A stretch of 64,000 nt of DNA, taken from the NCBI RefSeq assembly GCF_014076415.1, contig NZ_CP043568.1, positions 2,108,001 through 2,172,000 of the forward strand, given 5' to 3'. The translations under genes were made by a program, and so were the position numbers. Positions within the stretch are counted from its first letter, which is position 1. Every line of letters starts with the position of its first letter. Origin of the DNA: Comamonas testosteroni (GTDB lineage Bacteria > Pseudomonadota > Gammaproteobacteria > Burkholderiales > Burkholderiaceae_C). The notes beneath the pieces are model-generated. The model was given only the letters and a program-made list of their open reading frames with translations. It was not told where the DNA came from and ran no database searches. Below, in pieces: positions 16,881-24,422 of this stretch.

Positions 16881-17077
16881 TTGAGATGCCGACGACGAGG
16901 CCAAGGAGGACGCCGGATGGGATTGGATTAGGGCGTTCTGCGAGTAGCTTCCGTGGCCTGAACCAGGCGTCAAACAGTGAATGCCTCAGCAGTCGCGTGC
17001 GTGTGCGCCATCCTTGAATGTGGGTGCTCAGGAAAGTTGGAGACTTCTGCAAGTTGCTGATATTTCTGGAGATATGG

Positions 17078-17126
17078 ACCTTTGCGCAGAGTGGCTAGGC
17101 GGTTCGAGACATTCAGCATCCGCCGC
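17078..17126 (+). repeat. Diverged second copy of the tRNA-tail attachment block
   Basis: ACCTTTGCGCAGAGTGGC and then AGGCGGTTCGAGAC align with ACCTTTACACGGAGTAGG and CGGCGGTTCGAGAC at 11929-11962. The similarity also extends about 30 bases to the left (AAGTTGCTGAT versus AAGTTGTTGAT) and right into the terminator. The CCA end has decayed. It looks like an older att site of a related element. Confidence 0.55.
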
Positions 17127-17131
17127 TACAG

Positions 17132-17169
17132 CGCAAAGAAGGCTTAGAGAGCTCCAAGCCTTCTTTGCG
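17132..17169 (+). terminator. Terminator hairpin paired with the second att copy
   Basis: CGCAAAGAAGGCTT pairs perfectly with AAGCCTTCTTTGCG (14 bp). Its core GGCTTAGA is shared with the terminator at 11996-12026. Confidence 0.7.
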
Positions 17170-17389
17170 TTTTGGCGTTTATTGCTACTGGAGGTGACGG
17201 TTGTTCGGTGTATTTCTATGCAAGATGCCCTGGCTGGACAGCGGCAATGGAAAAGCTGGCAGTTAGAATGGATAGGATTAGCCTAACCCTGTTGGTGGAG
17301 GTTGGATGGCAGTTCTGTAGAGCATCAGTGCCCTGTAGAGGCCCGGTCGGTGGCGCAAGCGGGTCGCACGGCTTTCACCATTGTTAATG

Positions 17390-17416
17390 AGGCGAACGCA
17401 AGTTCGCCTTTATTTT
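17390..17416 (+). terminator. Orphan terminator directly upstream of ppiD
   Basis: AGGCGAA pairs with TTCGCCT around CGCAAG and is followed by TTATTTTT. No complete gene precedes it; in many proteobacteria hupB (HU) ends here, so it may be the leftover of a displaced gene. Confidence 0.65.
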
Positions 17417-17438
17417 TGCTGCCGCAGAAAGATTGACC

Positions 17439-19337
17439 ATGTTCGAATCCATCCGCAAGCATTCCAAGTTCGTGATGATCTTGTTGTTCTTGCTGATCAT
17501 TCCCTCTTTCATTTTTGTCGGAGTCAACCAGAACTACTTCACCGAGTCCAGCCAGACTGTGGCCCGCGTGGATGGGCATGACATCACCCAGCAGGACTGG
17601 GACAACGCTCACAGGGCTGAAAGCGACCGCCTGCGTGCGCAGAATCCGACCATGGATGCCAAGCTGCTCGACTCGCCAGAGGCGCGCTATGCCACGCTGG
17701 AGAAGCTGGTGCGTGATCGCGTGCTGGCAGCTGCTGCAGCCAAGATGCACCTGACAACGCCCGATGCACAGTTGGTGCGTACCTTGCGTGAAATCCCCGC
17801 GATTGCCTCCTTGCAAAAGCCCGATGGCTCGCTGGATGCAGAAGCCTACAAGGCTCTGGTCGGCTCGCAGGGCATGACTCCCGAAGGGTTTGAAGCCAAT
17901 CTGCGTCGTGAAATGGCTCTCAATCAGGTACTGGGTTCCGTGTCTTCGACCAGCTTCACGACTGCCGCGCAGTTGCAGCAGGCCATGGACGCCCTGTATC
18001 AGCGCCGAGAAATTCAAGTTGCCCGGTTTGATGCCAGTGCCTTTGCAGGCAAGGTCCAACCCACGGAGGCCGAGCTCAAGGCTTTCTATGAAGCTCACAC
18101 CAATCAGTTCAAACAGCCCGAGGCAGCAACGGTGGAATATGTCCAATTGGACCTGGCCGCTGTACAGCAAGGCATTGTTCTGAGCGAAGACGACCTGCGC
18201 ACCTATTACAAGGAAAACGCCGCCCGTCTTGCCGGTCCCGAAGAGCGTCGTGCCAGTCACATCCTGATCAATGCGGCCAAGGATCTTCCGGCTGCAGAGC
18301 GTGAAAAAGCCAAGGCCAAGGCTGAGCAATTGCTGGCCCAGGTGCGCAAAGATCCCAGGAGCTTCGCCCAGGTAGCCAAGGCCAACTCGCAGGATCCCGG
18401 CTCTGCTGCCAATGGTGGTGATCTGGGTTACTTTGGCCGCGATGCTATGGTCAAGCCATTTGAAGAAGCCGTTTTCAAGATGAAGCAGGGCGACATCAGC
18501 GATGTGGTCGAGTCTGACTTTGGCTTTCACATCATCGAGCTGACCGGCATCAAGCAGCCCAAGGTGCCCTCGTTCGAGGAAATGCGCCCCAAGCTGGAAG
18601 CAGACCTCAAGCAGCAACAGGCCCAGCGCAAGTTTGCAGAGGCGGCCGAAGCCTTCTCCAACGCCGTTTACGAGCAGTCCGAAAGCCTCAAGCCTGTGGC
18701 CGAGAAGTTCAAGCTGAGCGTTCACAAGGCCGAGAACGTGACACGTGAGCCAGCCCCTGGTGCGCAAGGTCCTCTGGCCAACAAGCGTTTCCTTGAGGCA
18801 CTGTTCTCCGCAGATTCTCTGGAGAACAAGCGCAATACTGATGCTGTGGAGCTGGCTCCCAGCAACCTGGTGGCTGGTCGTGTGCTGAGCTATGCTCCTG
18901 CGCATACTCAGTCCATGGATGAAGTGGGTGAGAAGCTCAAGCAGCTATATGTGACGCATCAGTCCGCAGAACTGGCCAAGCAGGAGGGCAAGGCCAAGAT
19001 GGCCGAATGGAAGGCCAAGCCTGAAGCGGCTCAGCTGCCTGCGGCGGTCGAGGTAGGGCGCGATCAAGCCAGGGATCTGCCGCGTGAAGTGCTGGATGCG
19101 GCATTGCGCGCCCCCACGAATGCCCTGCCTGCATGGGAGGGTGTCGACCTTGGCAATGCAGGTTACGCGGTGATCAAGGTCAACCGCATTGCCCCGCGTC
19201 CTGCGCAAGATGCTCAGGTCCTGGAGCAGCAAAAAGCGCAGTTCACTCAGTGGTCTTCCATGGCTGAAGTCATGGCCTACTATGAGCAGTTGAAGAAGAC
19301 TTTCAAGGTCCAGATCAAGGTTCCGCGTCCTCAGTAA
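17439..19337 (+). CDS. ppiD: Peptidyl-prolyl cis-trans isomerase D (PpiD), membrane-anchored periplasmic chaperone
   Basis: A 632-residue inner-membrane chaperone that helps outer-membrane and secreted proteins leave the Sec translocon. ATG 17439 gives MFESIRKHSKFVM followed by one membrane segment (about residues 12-32, FVMILLFLLIIPSFIFVGV). A SurA-N-like chaperone domain follows, then a parvulin PPIC domain near residues 255-365 (RRASHILINA, LAQVRKDPRSFAQVAK, NGGDLGYFGRDAMVKPFE, GFHIIELTGI). Length and order fit PpiD. The usual upstream neighbour hupB is absent, replaced by decayed mobile DNA. Confidence 0.95.
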   Translation: MFESIRKHSKFVMILLFLLIIPSFIFVGVNQNYFTESSQTVARVDGHDITQQDWDNAHRAESDRLRAQNPTMDAKLLDSPEARYATLEKLVRDRVLAAAAAKMHLTTPDAQLVRTLREIPAIASLQKPDGSLDAEAYKALVGSQGMTPEGFEANLRREMALNQVLGSVSSTSFTTAAQLQQAMDALYQRREIQVARFDASAFAGKVQPTEAELKAFYEAHTNQFKQPEAATVEYVQLDLAAVQQGIVLSEDDLRTYYKENAARLAGPEERRASHILINAAKDLPAAEREKAKAKAEQLLAQVRKDPRSFAQVAKANSQDPGSAANGGDLGYFGRDAMVKPFEEAVFKMKQGDISDVVESDFGFHIIELTGIKQPKVPSFEEMRPKLEADLKQQQAQRKFAEAAEAFSNAVYEQSESLKPVAEKFKLSVHKAENVTREPAPGAQGPLANKRFLEALFSADSLENKRNTDAVELAPSNLVAGRVLSYAPAHTQSMDEVGEKLKQLYVTHQSAELAKQEGKAKMAEWKAKPEAAQLPAAVEVGRDQARDLPREVLDAALRAPTNALPAWEGVDLGNAGYAVIKVNRIAPRPAQDAQVLEQQKAQFTQWSSMAEVMAYYEQLKKTFKVQIKVPRPQ

Positions 19338-19401
19338 GGCATTTAAATCAGGCGCGAGTTTATTTGCGGTCTGATTTATGCATTACAATAGATGCTTCTA
19401 C

Positions 19402-19478
19402 GGTGGCTGTAGCTCAGTTGGTAGAGTCCAGGATTGTGATTCCTGTTGTCGTGGGTTCGAGTCCCATCAGCCACCCCA
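19402..19478 (+). tRNA. tRNA-His (GTG), copy 1
   Basis: A full cloverleaf: extra G(-1) opposite C73, acceptor GTGGCTG/CAGCCAC, D-arm GCTCAGTTGGTAGAG, anticodon loop ATTGTGATT with anticodon GTG, T-arm GTGGGTTCGAGTCCCAT, encoded CCA. The -1/C73 pair identifies histidine. A TACAAT -10 box lies about 17 bases upstream. It is identical to copy 2, 216 bases downstream. Confidence 0.97.
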
Positions 19479-19486
19479 GAATTTTG

Positions 19487-19515
19487 AAAACGCTCTGCAG
19501 CGCAGAGCGTTTTTA
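19487..19515 (+). terminator. Terminator of tRNA-His copy 1
   Basis: AAAACGCTCTGC pairs with GCAGAGCGTTTT, followed by a T-run. Confidence 0.85.
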
Positions 19516-19617
19516 TTTGATGAGAGGTGTTTGCCTTGAATCGTTGCTAGTTCAGTGTTTATTGCTCTCAATTTTGATTTGATAGCTCAAATTCTGAAGT
19601 ACAATAGAGACTTCTAC

Positions 19618-19694
19618 GGTGGCTGTAGCTCAGTTGGTAGAGTCCAGGATTGTGATTCCTGTTGTCGTGGGTTCGAGTCCCATCAGCCACCCCA
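19618..19694 (+). tRNA. tRNA-His (GTG), copy 2
   Basis: The sequence is identical to copy 1, including G(-1), GTG anticodon and CCA. The 5' flank (TACAATAGA...CTTCTAC) is also shared, so each copy has its own promoter, while the terminators differ. This indicates a tandem duplication including the promoter. Confidence 0.97.
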
Positions 19695-19700
19695 GTTTAT

Positions 19701-19738
19701 AAAATGCCTCACAGGTTTTCTTGTGAGGCATTTTTGTT
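19701..19738 (+). terminator. Terminator of tRNA-His copy 2
   Basis: AAAATGCCTCAC pairs with GTGAGGCATTTT, then TGTTTTTG. Confidence 0.85.
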
Positions 19739-20226
19739 TTTGAAGCCCTACTTCCTTGCCAAACAGGCCCCTAGGCGCTGAAAGCCTCATGAAGGCGGTT
19801 GGGCTTGTCCATTGCGCTACCTGCGTGTTATTGGCGCTGCACACCTTCAATTGCAGCCAGGGCAGAGTTGCGGCCGTCCCGCCAGCAGACGATGTGCAGC
19901 ATCACTGCGGCAGGCGCAAGCGGTATCACTGGCTCGGCAGTTGCGGGGGACAAGCGCGGCGCCGTGCCGGCCATCCTTTCCTGTCGGCAGCATGGTGTCG
20001 GCCCTGGCGGCAAGGTGCTTCTGACGCTCAAGCTTCATTCCTGGGTTCGTATCGCAGCCATCCTGGTCCTGGATGTTGGGGGGGGCTGTTGTGCTTCGCC
20101 AAAGTCGGGTTCATATGAAGCTGCAGAAACAAAAAATCAGTTCAAGGCCGACGGGGTGTGGGCAGGAGCTTCACTTGCTTACACATCGAATACCTGTAAG
20201 CGATTGAATAACCTAGACTTATTGCT
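19739..20226. other. Gene-poor stretch after the tRNA-His pair
   Basis: About 490 bases without a supported gene. Open frames lack ribosome sites and recognisable motifs; a G8 run at 20081-20088 would disrupt any frame across it. It may be a decayed gene. Confidence 0.4.
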
Positions 20227-20424
20227 ATGAAAAAGTTACTTGGAGTCTCGGCATTCGCGTTGTTCTTGTCTGGCTGCTACGCACATCACGGACATGGTGA
20301 TGGGCACCGTCACCATGATGGGTTCTACGGGCATTCGCACGGTCACAAGCATCATGGTCATCGGTCAGGTGGTCATGGCGGGGGGCATAAGCACCACGGC
20401 GGACGTGGGCACGGTCGACGCTAG
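20227..20424 (+). CDS. Histidine/glycine-rich small lipoprotein, possible metal binder
   Basis: A 65-residue product with a lipoprotein signal (MKKLLGVSAFALFLSGC, lipobox LSGC at Cys17). Nearly every residue after the Cys is His, Gly, Arg or Lys, with many HGH, HHG and KHHG units (about 20 His). Such tails bind Ni, Zn or Cu. No clear Shine-Dalgarno precedes ATG 20227, but the signal sequence is unmistakable. A shared terminator separates it from a convergent small gene. A periplasmic metal buffer is a reasonable inference; no characterised homologue is known to me. Confidence 0.65.
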   Translation: MKKLLGVSAFALFLSGCYAHHGHGDGHRHHDGFYGHSHGHKHHGHRSGGHGGGHKHHGGRGHGRR

Positions 20425-20439
20425 GCCTGAAACACAAAA

Positions 20440-20460
20440 AAGCCACCTTTGAGGTGGCTT
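20440..20460. terminator. Bidirectional terminator between convergent small genes
   Basis: AAGCCACC pairs with GGTGGCTT around TTTGA, with an A-run on the left and T-rich DNA on the right. Confidence 0.75.
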
Positions 20461-20478
20461 GGTTTATCTGGAGACTGT

Positions 20479-20628
20479 TTAGAAAGCGTCAGCGCTGTAC
20501 TCGCCTTCGGGAGGGTTCTGGGACAGCATCCGCAGAACTTCTTCGGGAGAGCGCGGGTCAGGCATTGGCGTCATGATCTCTTGAATCGTCGCTTTGAGTT
20601 CAGGATAGGCGGCGTACAGGTAGGTCAT
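20479..20628 (-). CDS. Small acidic protein of 49 residues
   Basis: AAGGAG stands 6 bases before ATG 20628 on the minus strand. The product reads MTYLYAAYPELKATIQEIMT, PMPDPRSPEEVLRML, SQNPPEGEYSADAF. It is soluble, acidic and proline-rich, with no Cys. The strong ribosome site, coding-like codon use and a terminator just beyond its stop support a real gene that length cut-offs would drop. Function unknown. Confidence 0.55.
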   Translation of the reverse strand: MTYLYAAYPELKATIQEIMTPMPDPRSPEEVLRMLSQNPPEGEYSADAF

Positions 20629-21140
20629 GGCTACTCCTTGAAGGGTGGATTGAAGCTGATGTGTCCCTTTTTAACGTTTGACTGTGTCAGTTCGTTGACA
20701 GGAATGCAAGCCGTGAGGTGTGCCTGCAGATTTTCAAGCGGGCATTGCTCGGTCCTGCCGTTCGGTCGTTAGGCTGTCTGCCCGGGCAGGAAAAGGCTGC
20801 GCGTGCAGGGACTCGGATCGCATCGCCAGGGGGGGCTGAGGTCTGTATACGTCCAATCCGGGTCAGCGGCTCAGTGTATCGCTGCTGCGGAGGGCAGGCC
20901 GCAAACGTGATGGCGCAGTCGAGAAGCTCTGGCCTGTGCTCCGGATGAGAGCCGTGCTTGTGATTGCACAACGGTGTTTGGCTGTGCTGCTGCGGTTGCC
21001 GACTTGATTGGCTTGATCGTGGAAAAAAGGCTTGGCTAATAGGAGAGGGCCGCTGGCTAGCTAAAACGCTGCAAGCCCTCGCTTGTCAGCGCCCCACGAT
21101 GAAGAGGCGGTACAGCGATTCGCCGCACCATGGGATGAAT
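20629..21140. other. Gene-poor stretch
   Basis: About 510 bases with no supported gene on either strand. The left end carries the ribosome site and presumably the promoter of the 49-residue minus-strand gene. Confidence 0.4.
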
Positions 21141-21187
21141 GATAATTGCAATTGAGAATCGTTTGCAAATAACCTTGCGATTCTCAA
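21141..21187 (+). promoter_or_regulatory. Fur-box-like operator with a 10-bp inverted repeat
   Basis: GATAATTGCAATTGAGAATC (21141-21160) resembles the Fur consensus GATAATGATAATCATTATC. TTGAGAATCG (21152-21161) is also exactly repeated in inverse at 21178-21187 (CGATTCTCAA). No iron-related gene follows; an IS5-family element starts 180 bases downstream, so the target gene may have been lost. Confidence 0.5.
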
Positions 21188-21422
21188 GACTATAGAAAGA
21201 AAGGGTCACTGCCTGGAGGCATGAAACTCAATTGCTCCACGAGTTACCGGATAGATACGGGCGAAGCCATGGGGCGCAAAGCAGGTTGAAGGTGCCGCTT
21301 GGAAGAAGGCTGGTGGTCTGAATGAAGCGCTCCAAGAGGCGGCTGAAAATAAGCAACACGAGTTCTAGGGTCTGTTGAGATTTGATTTTTACCTTCCGGG
21401 GTGGCGTCACAATCGCGCTGTG

Positions 21423-21767
21423 ATGCGATACGTTTTGACAGATGAACAATGGGCTCGTATGAGCCCATTGTGTCTAGGGAAGATTGGGGATCGAGGACGC
21501 AGTGGCTCCAACAATCGACTGTTCTTGGAAGCAGTGCTTTGGGTTGCGCGTACAGGTAGCCCTTGGCGAGATCTGCCGCCTGAATTTGGCAAGTGGAACA
21601 CCGTCTTCAAACGGTTTCGCGACTGGGTCAAAGCTGATGTCTTTCAAAAGCTGTTTGACGCGGTCAGCGATCAACCGGACATGGAATACGTGATGGTGGA
21701 TGCAACGATTGTGCGAGTGCACAGGCATGGACAGGGTGCAAAAGGGGGTCTGCGAGCCAGGCCATAG
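21423..21767 (+). CDS. IS5-family transposase, first frame (orfA)
   Basis: ATG 21423 starts MRYVLTDEQWARMSPLCLG, followed by GSPWRDLPPEFGKWNTV, the N-terminal DUF4096-type region of IS5/IS427 transposases, and MVDATIVRVHRHGQGAKGG, which holds the first catalytic Asp. The frame ends at 21767 soon after the run AAAAGGGGG (21740-21748). A -1 slip there joins it to orfB to make the full enzyme; without the slip a truncated, possibly regulatory, product results. Confidence 0.8.
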   Translation: MRYVLTDEQWARMSPLCLGKIGDRGRSGSNNRLFLEAVLWVARTGSPWRDLPPEFGKWNTVFKRFRDWVKADVFQKLFDAVSDQPDMEYVMVDATIVRVHRHGQGAKGGLRARP

Positions 21768-21784
21768 GTCGCAGTCGAGGTGGT

Positions 21785-22171
21785 TTGACCACCAAGATAT
21801 TGGCGCTGACGGATGCCCTTGGAAACTTGATCCGATTTGTGTTGCTGCCAGGCCAACGGCATGATCTTCAAGGTGTAGAACAGCTGCTCGAAGGCATAGA
21901 CCTGCGGACATTGCTGGCCGACAAAGCGTTTGACGCAGACTGGCTGAAGCAACACTTGCTGGCACAGGGTTGCCAAGTGGTGATTGCACAAAAGGCCAAT
22001 CGTCGAGCGCCCTTGCAGATTGATATAGAGGTCTACAAGTGGCGGCACTTGATCGAGAACTTCTTTTGCAAGCTCAAGGAGTTCAAGCGCATTGCAATGC
22101 GCAGCGACAAGACAGACAGCAGCTTCGCTGCTGTCATCACGCTGGCATCGGCTGTGATCAATTCACGTTAA
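21785..22171 (+). CDS. IS5-family transposase, second frame (orfB)
   Basis: The frame is open from the slip site (SQAIGRSRGGLTTKI) to 22171. It holds the second Asp (LLADKAFDADWL) and the catalytic Glu region (LIENFFCKLKEFKRIAMRSDKT) of the DDE nuclease. It lacks a convincing start and ribosome site, consistent with expression as a -1 frameshift fusion with orfA. Both halves are intact, so the transposase may be functional. Confidence 0.75.
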   Translation: MTTKILALTDALGNLIRFVLLPGQRHDLQGVEQLLEGIDLRTLLADKAFDADWLKQHLLAQGCQVVIAQKANRRAPLQIDIEVYKWRHLIENFFCKLKEFKRIAMRSDKTDSSFAAVITLASAVINSR

Positions 22172-22356
22172 ATCTCAACACGTCCTAGTGGGCAGAGTCC
22201 GCTAGGCCAGCCAGCTGGCTTTTGTGTTGTTTCCTGGCGGGGATCATTACTGAATATCTATTCATGCTGTAAATTTATACATATATGCTACAATGCAGCC
22301 GTCGGGGAAATCATGCTGGCGCCTAGGAATGGTGGTTGGCCCCCGACGCGGAATAT

Positions 22357-22433
<77 letters not shown>

Positions 22434-22435
22434 AT

Positions 22436-22467
22436 AAAGCCCTGGCCGGAAACGGTCAGGGCTTTTT
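22436..22467 (+). terminator. Terminator of tRNA-fMet
   Basis: AAAGCCCTGGCCG pairs with CGGTCAGGGCTTT, followed by a T-run. Confidence 0.85.
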
Positions 22468-22560
22468 GCCATCTTTCTGTCATATTTCGAGAGCAAGATA
22501 CGCATCGCTAGGTTCAGGTTGTAGCACTGAAAGATGGCTTGACCCCTGGCGCCAGTTCCC

Positions 22561-22590
22561 AAGCCCTGGCTGTAGCAGTCAGGGCTTTTT
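22561..22590 (+). terminator. Second, orphan copy of the terminator
   Basis: AAGCCCTG pairs with CAGGGCTT, followed by TTTCTTTT. Its sequence is close to the tRNA-fMet terminator; a third fragment (GGTCAGGGCTTTGCC) lies at about 22634. This suggests tandem duplication and decay of the tRNA flank. Confidence 0.55.
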
Positions 22591-23356
22591 CTTTTGCCTT
22601 CTGTCAGCCGAGAGTTGGTTGTTGCGGTCAGGGCTTTGCCTCATCGACTTTTCTTGTTCCCTTGAGCCAGCCAAGGCTGCGCCCGAGTGGCATGCAGCAC
22701 GGGTGACGAGGGCTGCTTCATCGCTGGTGGAGAACTCTTGCATGTGTCACCTTGGGCCGAAGGTGTGGAAGCTGGAGTTGCGGGGGGACGTCGGATCGTT
22801 TGCATATGCTTTGTATTTCAGCTGACAAGCGCTCGGGGATTGATCCGCTGCTGGGTACGCGCTTGCAGGTTCAAGTCGACTACAGGCAGGGATGAACTCC
22901 GCGCACGGCTAACTCATCTGCGCAGGATGCCGTCAACAGATACTCTGAAGTTCTCCATCACTTCATCAACTGATTGGCCTATTTGGGCATGGACGATGGC
23001 GCCAACTATCACCAGCGAAAGCGTCCGTCCAGCAGACAGAGCTAAGCAGGCTGTCCAACACAGATGACATTTCTATCTTGTGCTGACTTACGGCTTCCTA
23101 GATTTTGGAGTCTGATGATCCCAGCTCAGCAGCGGCATTGAGCAAATTGCAACCCCGAGTCTGGGCTGTTAAACCAAGTCCTCAGAGTCGCAGGGAGGGC
23201 ATCCGCCAGTGGCAGCCCCCCGTCATTGAGCTGAACGAGCCGCCCAGGAGCCGGACTGCATGGATCCACTGCCCACCCGCTTTTGTGCGCGGTGCCAGGC
23301 TTGAGGCCCGGTTGTTCACATCGATCTTTTGAAATCCGTGTTGACTTGCCGCTCAG
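22591..23356. other. Gene-poor stretch
   Basis: About 765 bases without a supported gene. Apart from the repeated terminator fragment near 22634, I see no conserved motif, and open frames look like noise. Confidence 0.4.
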
Positions 23357-24325
23357 TTAATCTGCCGTGATTTTTCGTTCACGAATGATGCGACTCCATT
23401 TTTCGTTCTCTGTGGAAATGAATTTGGCCAACTCTTCCCGTGATGACGGAGTTGCAGTTTGGCCGTGTTTAAGCAGGCTTGCTCGCACGTCAGGTGCGTT
23501 CAACACCTTCACGAGCTCGACATTCCATCTGTCCAGTAGCGGCTTGGGTGTTTTCCCTGGCGCAACGAACGCATACCAGTTAGTGGCGTTAAAGCCGGGA
23601 TAGGTCTCTGCGACGGTGGGCACATTGGGCAGGTAGGCTGGTCGTGTCAGTCCGGTGGTTGCCAGCGGAATAAGCTTGCCCGACTCGATATGCGGCAGCG
23701 CTGTGGGTGGTGCTGCATAGAAAGAGCTGACGCGTCCGCCTAGGACATCCTGTAAAGCGGGGGCTCCGCCCTTATAGGGAATGTGAACCGTGTCGATCTT
23801 TGCAATGTCGTTAAGCAGTTCGCCGGCCAAGTGGGCAGCTGATCCAGGGCCCGTAGAGGCAAAGTCCAGTTTGCCCGGTTCACGCTTGGCGGCAGCCACA
23901 AACTCGCCTAGGGTTTTGATGCCTTTGCTTGCAGGCACCACCAGAACGTTGGGAAAGGTCACGCCCATAGTGATGGGTGCGAGATCCTTGAGCGGGTCGT
24001 AGCTCACCTTCATGAAGTGAGGCGAGATGCTCAAGGGGCCGATGGAGCCGAACAGCAAGACAGAGCCATCGGTAGGTCCATGGGCAACCTGGGCATGCGC
24101 CAGATTGCCGCCGGCACCAGGCTTGTTATCCACGACCACGCTCTGGCCTATGTTTTCGCCGAGCTTCTTGGCAATGATGCGTGCCGCGATATCAGCCGAA
24201 CCGCCTGCGGCAAAGCCGACAACCATGGTGACCGGTCTTTTGGGGGGGAAGTCCTGGGCATGGGCACCGGCGAGCGGCAGGCAGGCGGCCAATGCGGCAG
24301 CCAGTACGAGAGGGCGTCGTTGCAT
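23357..24325 (-). CDS. Bug/TctC-family periplasmic solute-binding protein
   Basis: A 322-residue periplasmic receptor of the tripartite tricarboxylate transporter type. ATG 24325 has AGGAGA upstream and begins a signal peptide (MQRRPLVLAAALAACLPLAGAHA). Family motifs include RPVTMVVGFAAGGSADI, VVVDNKPGAGGN, HIPYKGGAPALQDVLGGRV and LPNVPTVAE. Ligands of this family are usually carboxylates or aromatic acids; the ligand here is unknown. No TctA/TctB membrane genes are adjacent, as is common for the many orphan Bug genes of Comamonadaceae. It is divergent from a LysR gene, its likely regulator. Confidence 0.9.
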   Translation of the reverse strand: MQRRPLVLAAALAACLPLAGAHAQDFPPKRPVTMVVGFAAGGSADIAARIIAKKLGENIGQSVVVDNKPGAGGNLAHAQVAHGPTDGSVLLFGSIGPLSISPHFMKVSYDPLKDLAPITMGVTFPNVLVVPASKGIKTLGEFVAAAKREPGKLDFASTGPGSAAHLAGELLNDIAKIDTVHIPYKGGAPALQDVLGGRVSSFYAAPPTALPHIESGKLIPLATTGLTRPAYLPNVPTVAETYPGFNATNWYAFVAPGKTPKPLLDRWNVELVKVLNAPDVRASLLKHGQTATPSSREELAKFISTENEKWSRIIRERKITAD

Positions 24326-24422
24326 GTTGTCTCCTGATCGAGTCGTTATCAACTCTGTGCAAGCGGCGATGGTAAATTTTCAGGAATATTCTGTAAATTG
24401 CAATATATGATTGGACTGTTGC

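Larger units (their letters stand above)
11977..17169. mobile_element. Decayed second integrative element between two related att-like repeats
   Basis: The stretch is bounded by the tRNA-tail-plus-terminator block at 11930-12026 and a diverged copy at 17078-17169. Inside are phage-type pseudogenes (rdgC with a nonsense codon, a frameshifted exonuclease, a broken exported protein) and long gene-poor stretches, with a few intact genes. This fits an older phage or island integrated at the same tRNA and now rotting. The boundaries are inferred from the repeat. Confidence 0.5.
21368..22185 (+). mobile_element. IS5-family insertion sequence (IS427-like group), 818 bp
   Basis: Imperfect 16-bp inverted repeats: GGGTCTGTTGAGATTT at 21368-21383 and the complement of AAATCTCAACACGTCC at 22170-22185. 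A TA dinucleotide flanks both ends, as for elements of this group. It encodes one transposase from two frames joined at an A4G5 slip site. It looks complete and possibly active. Confidence 0.8.

Noticed and set aside
16468..17052. Minus-strand frame read as one intact 194-residue protein
   Set aside because: Its exonuclease motifs are split between this frame and another (FDNMILRSLYY), so it is a frameshifted remnant rather than a gene.
17325..18905. A 526-codon open frame antisense to ppiD
   Set aside because: Shadow frame; the sense strand encodes an unmistakable PpiD.
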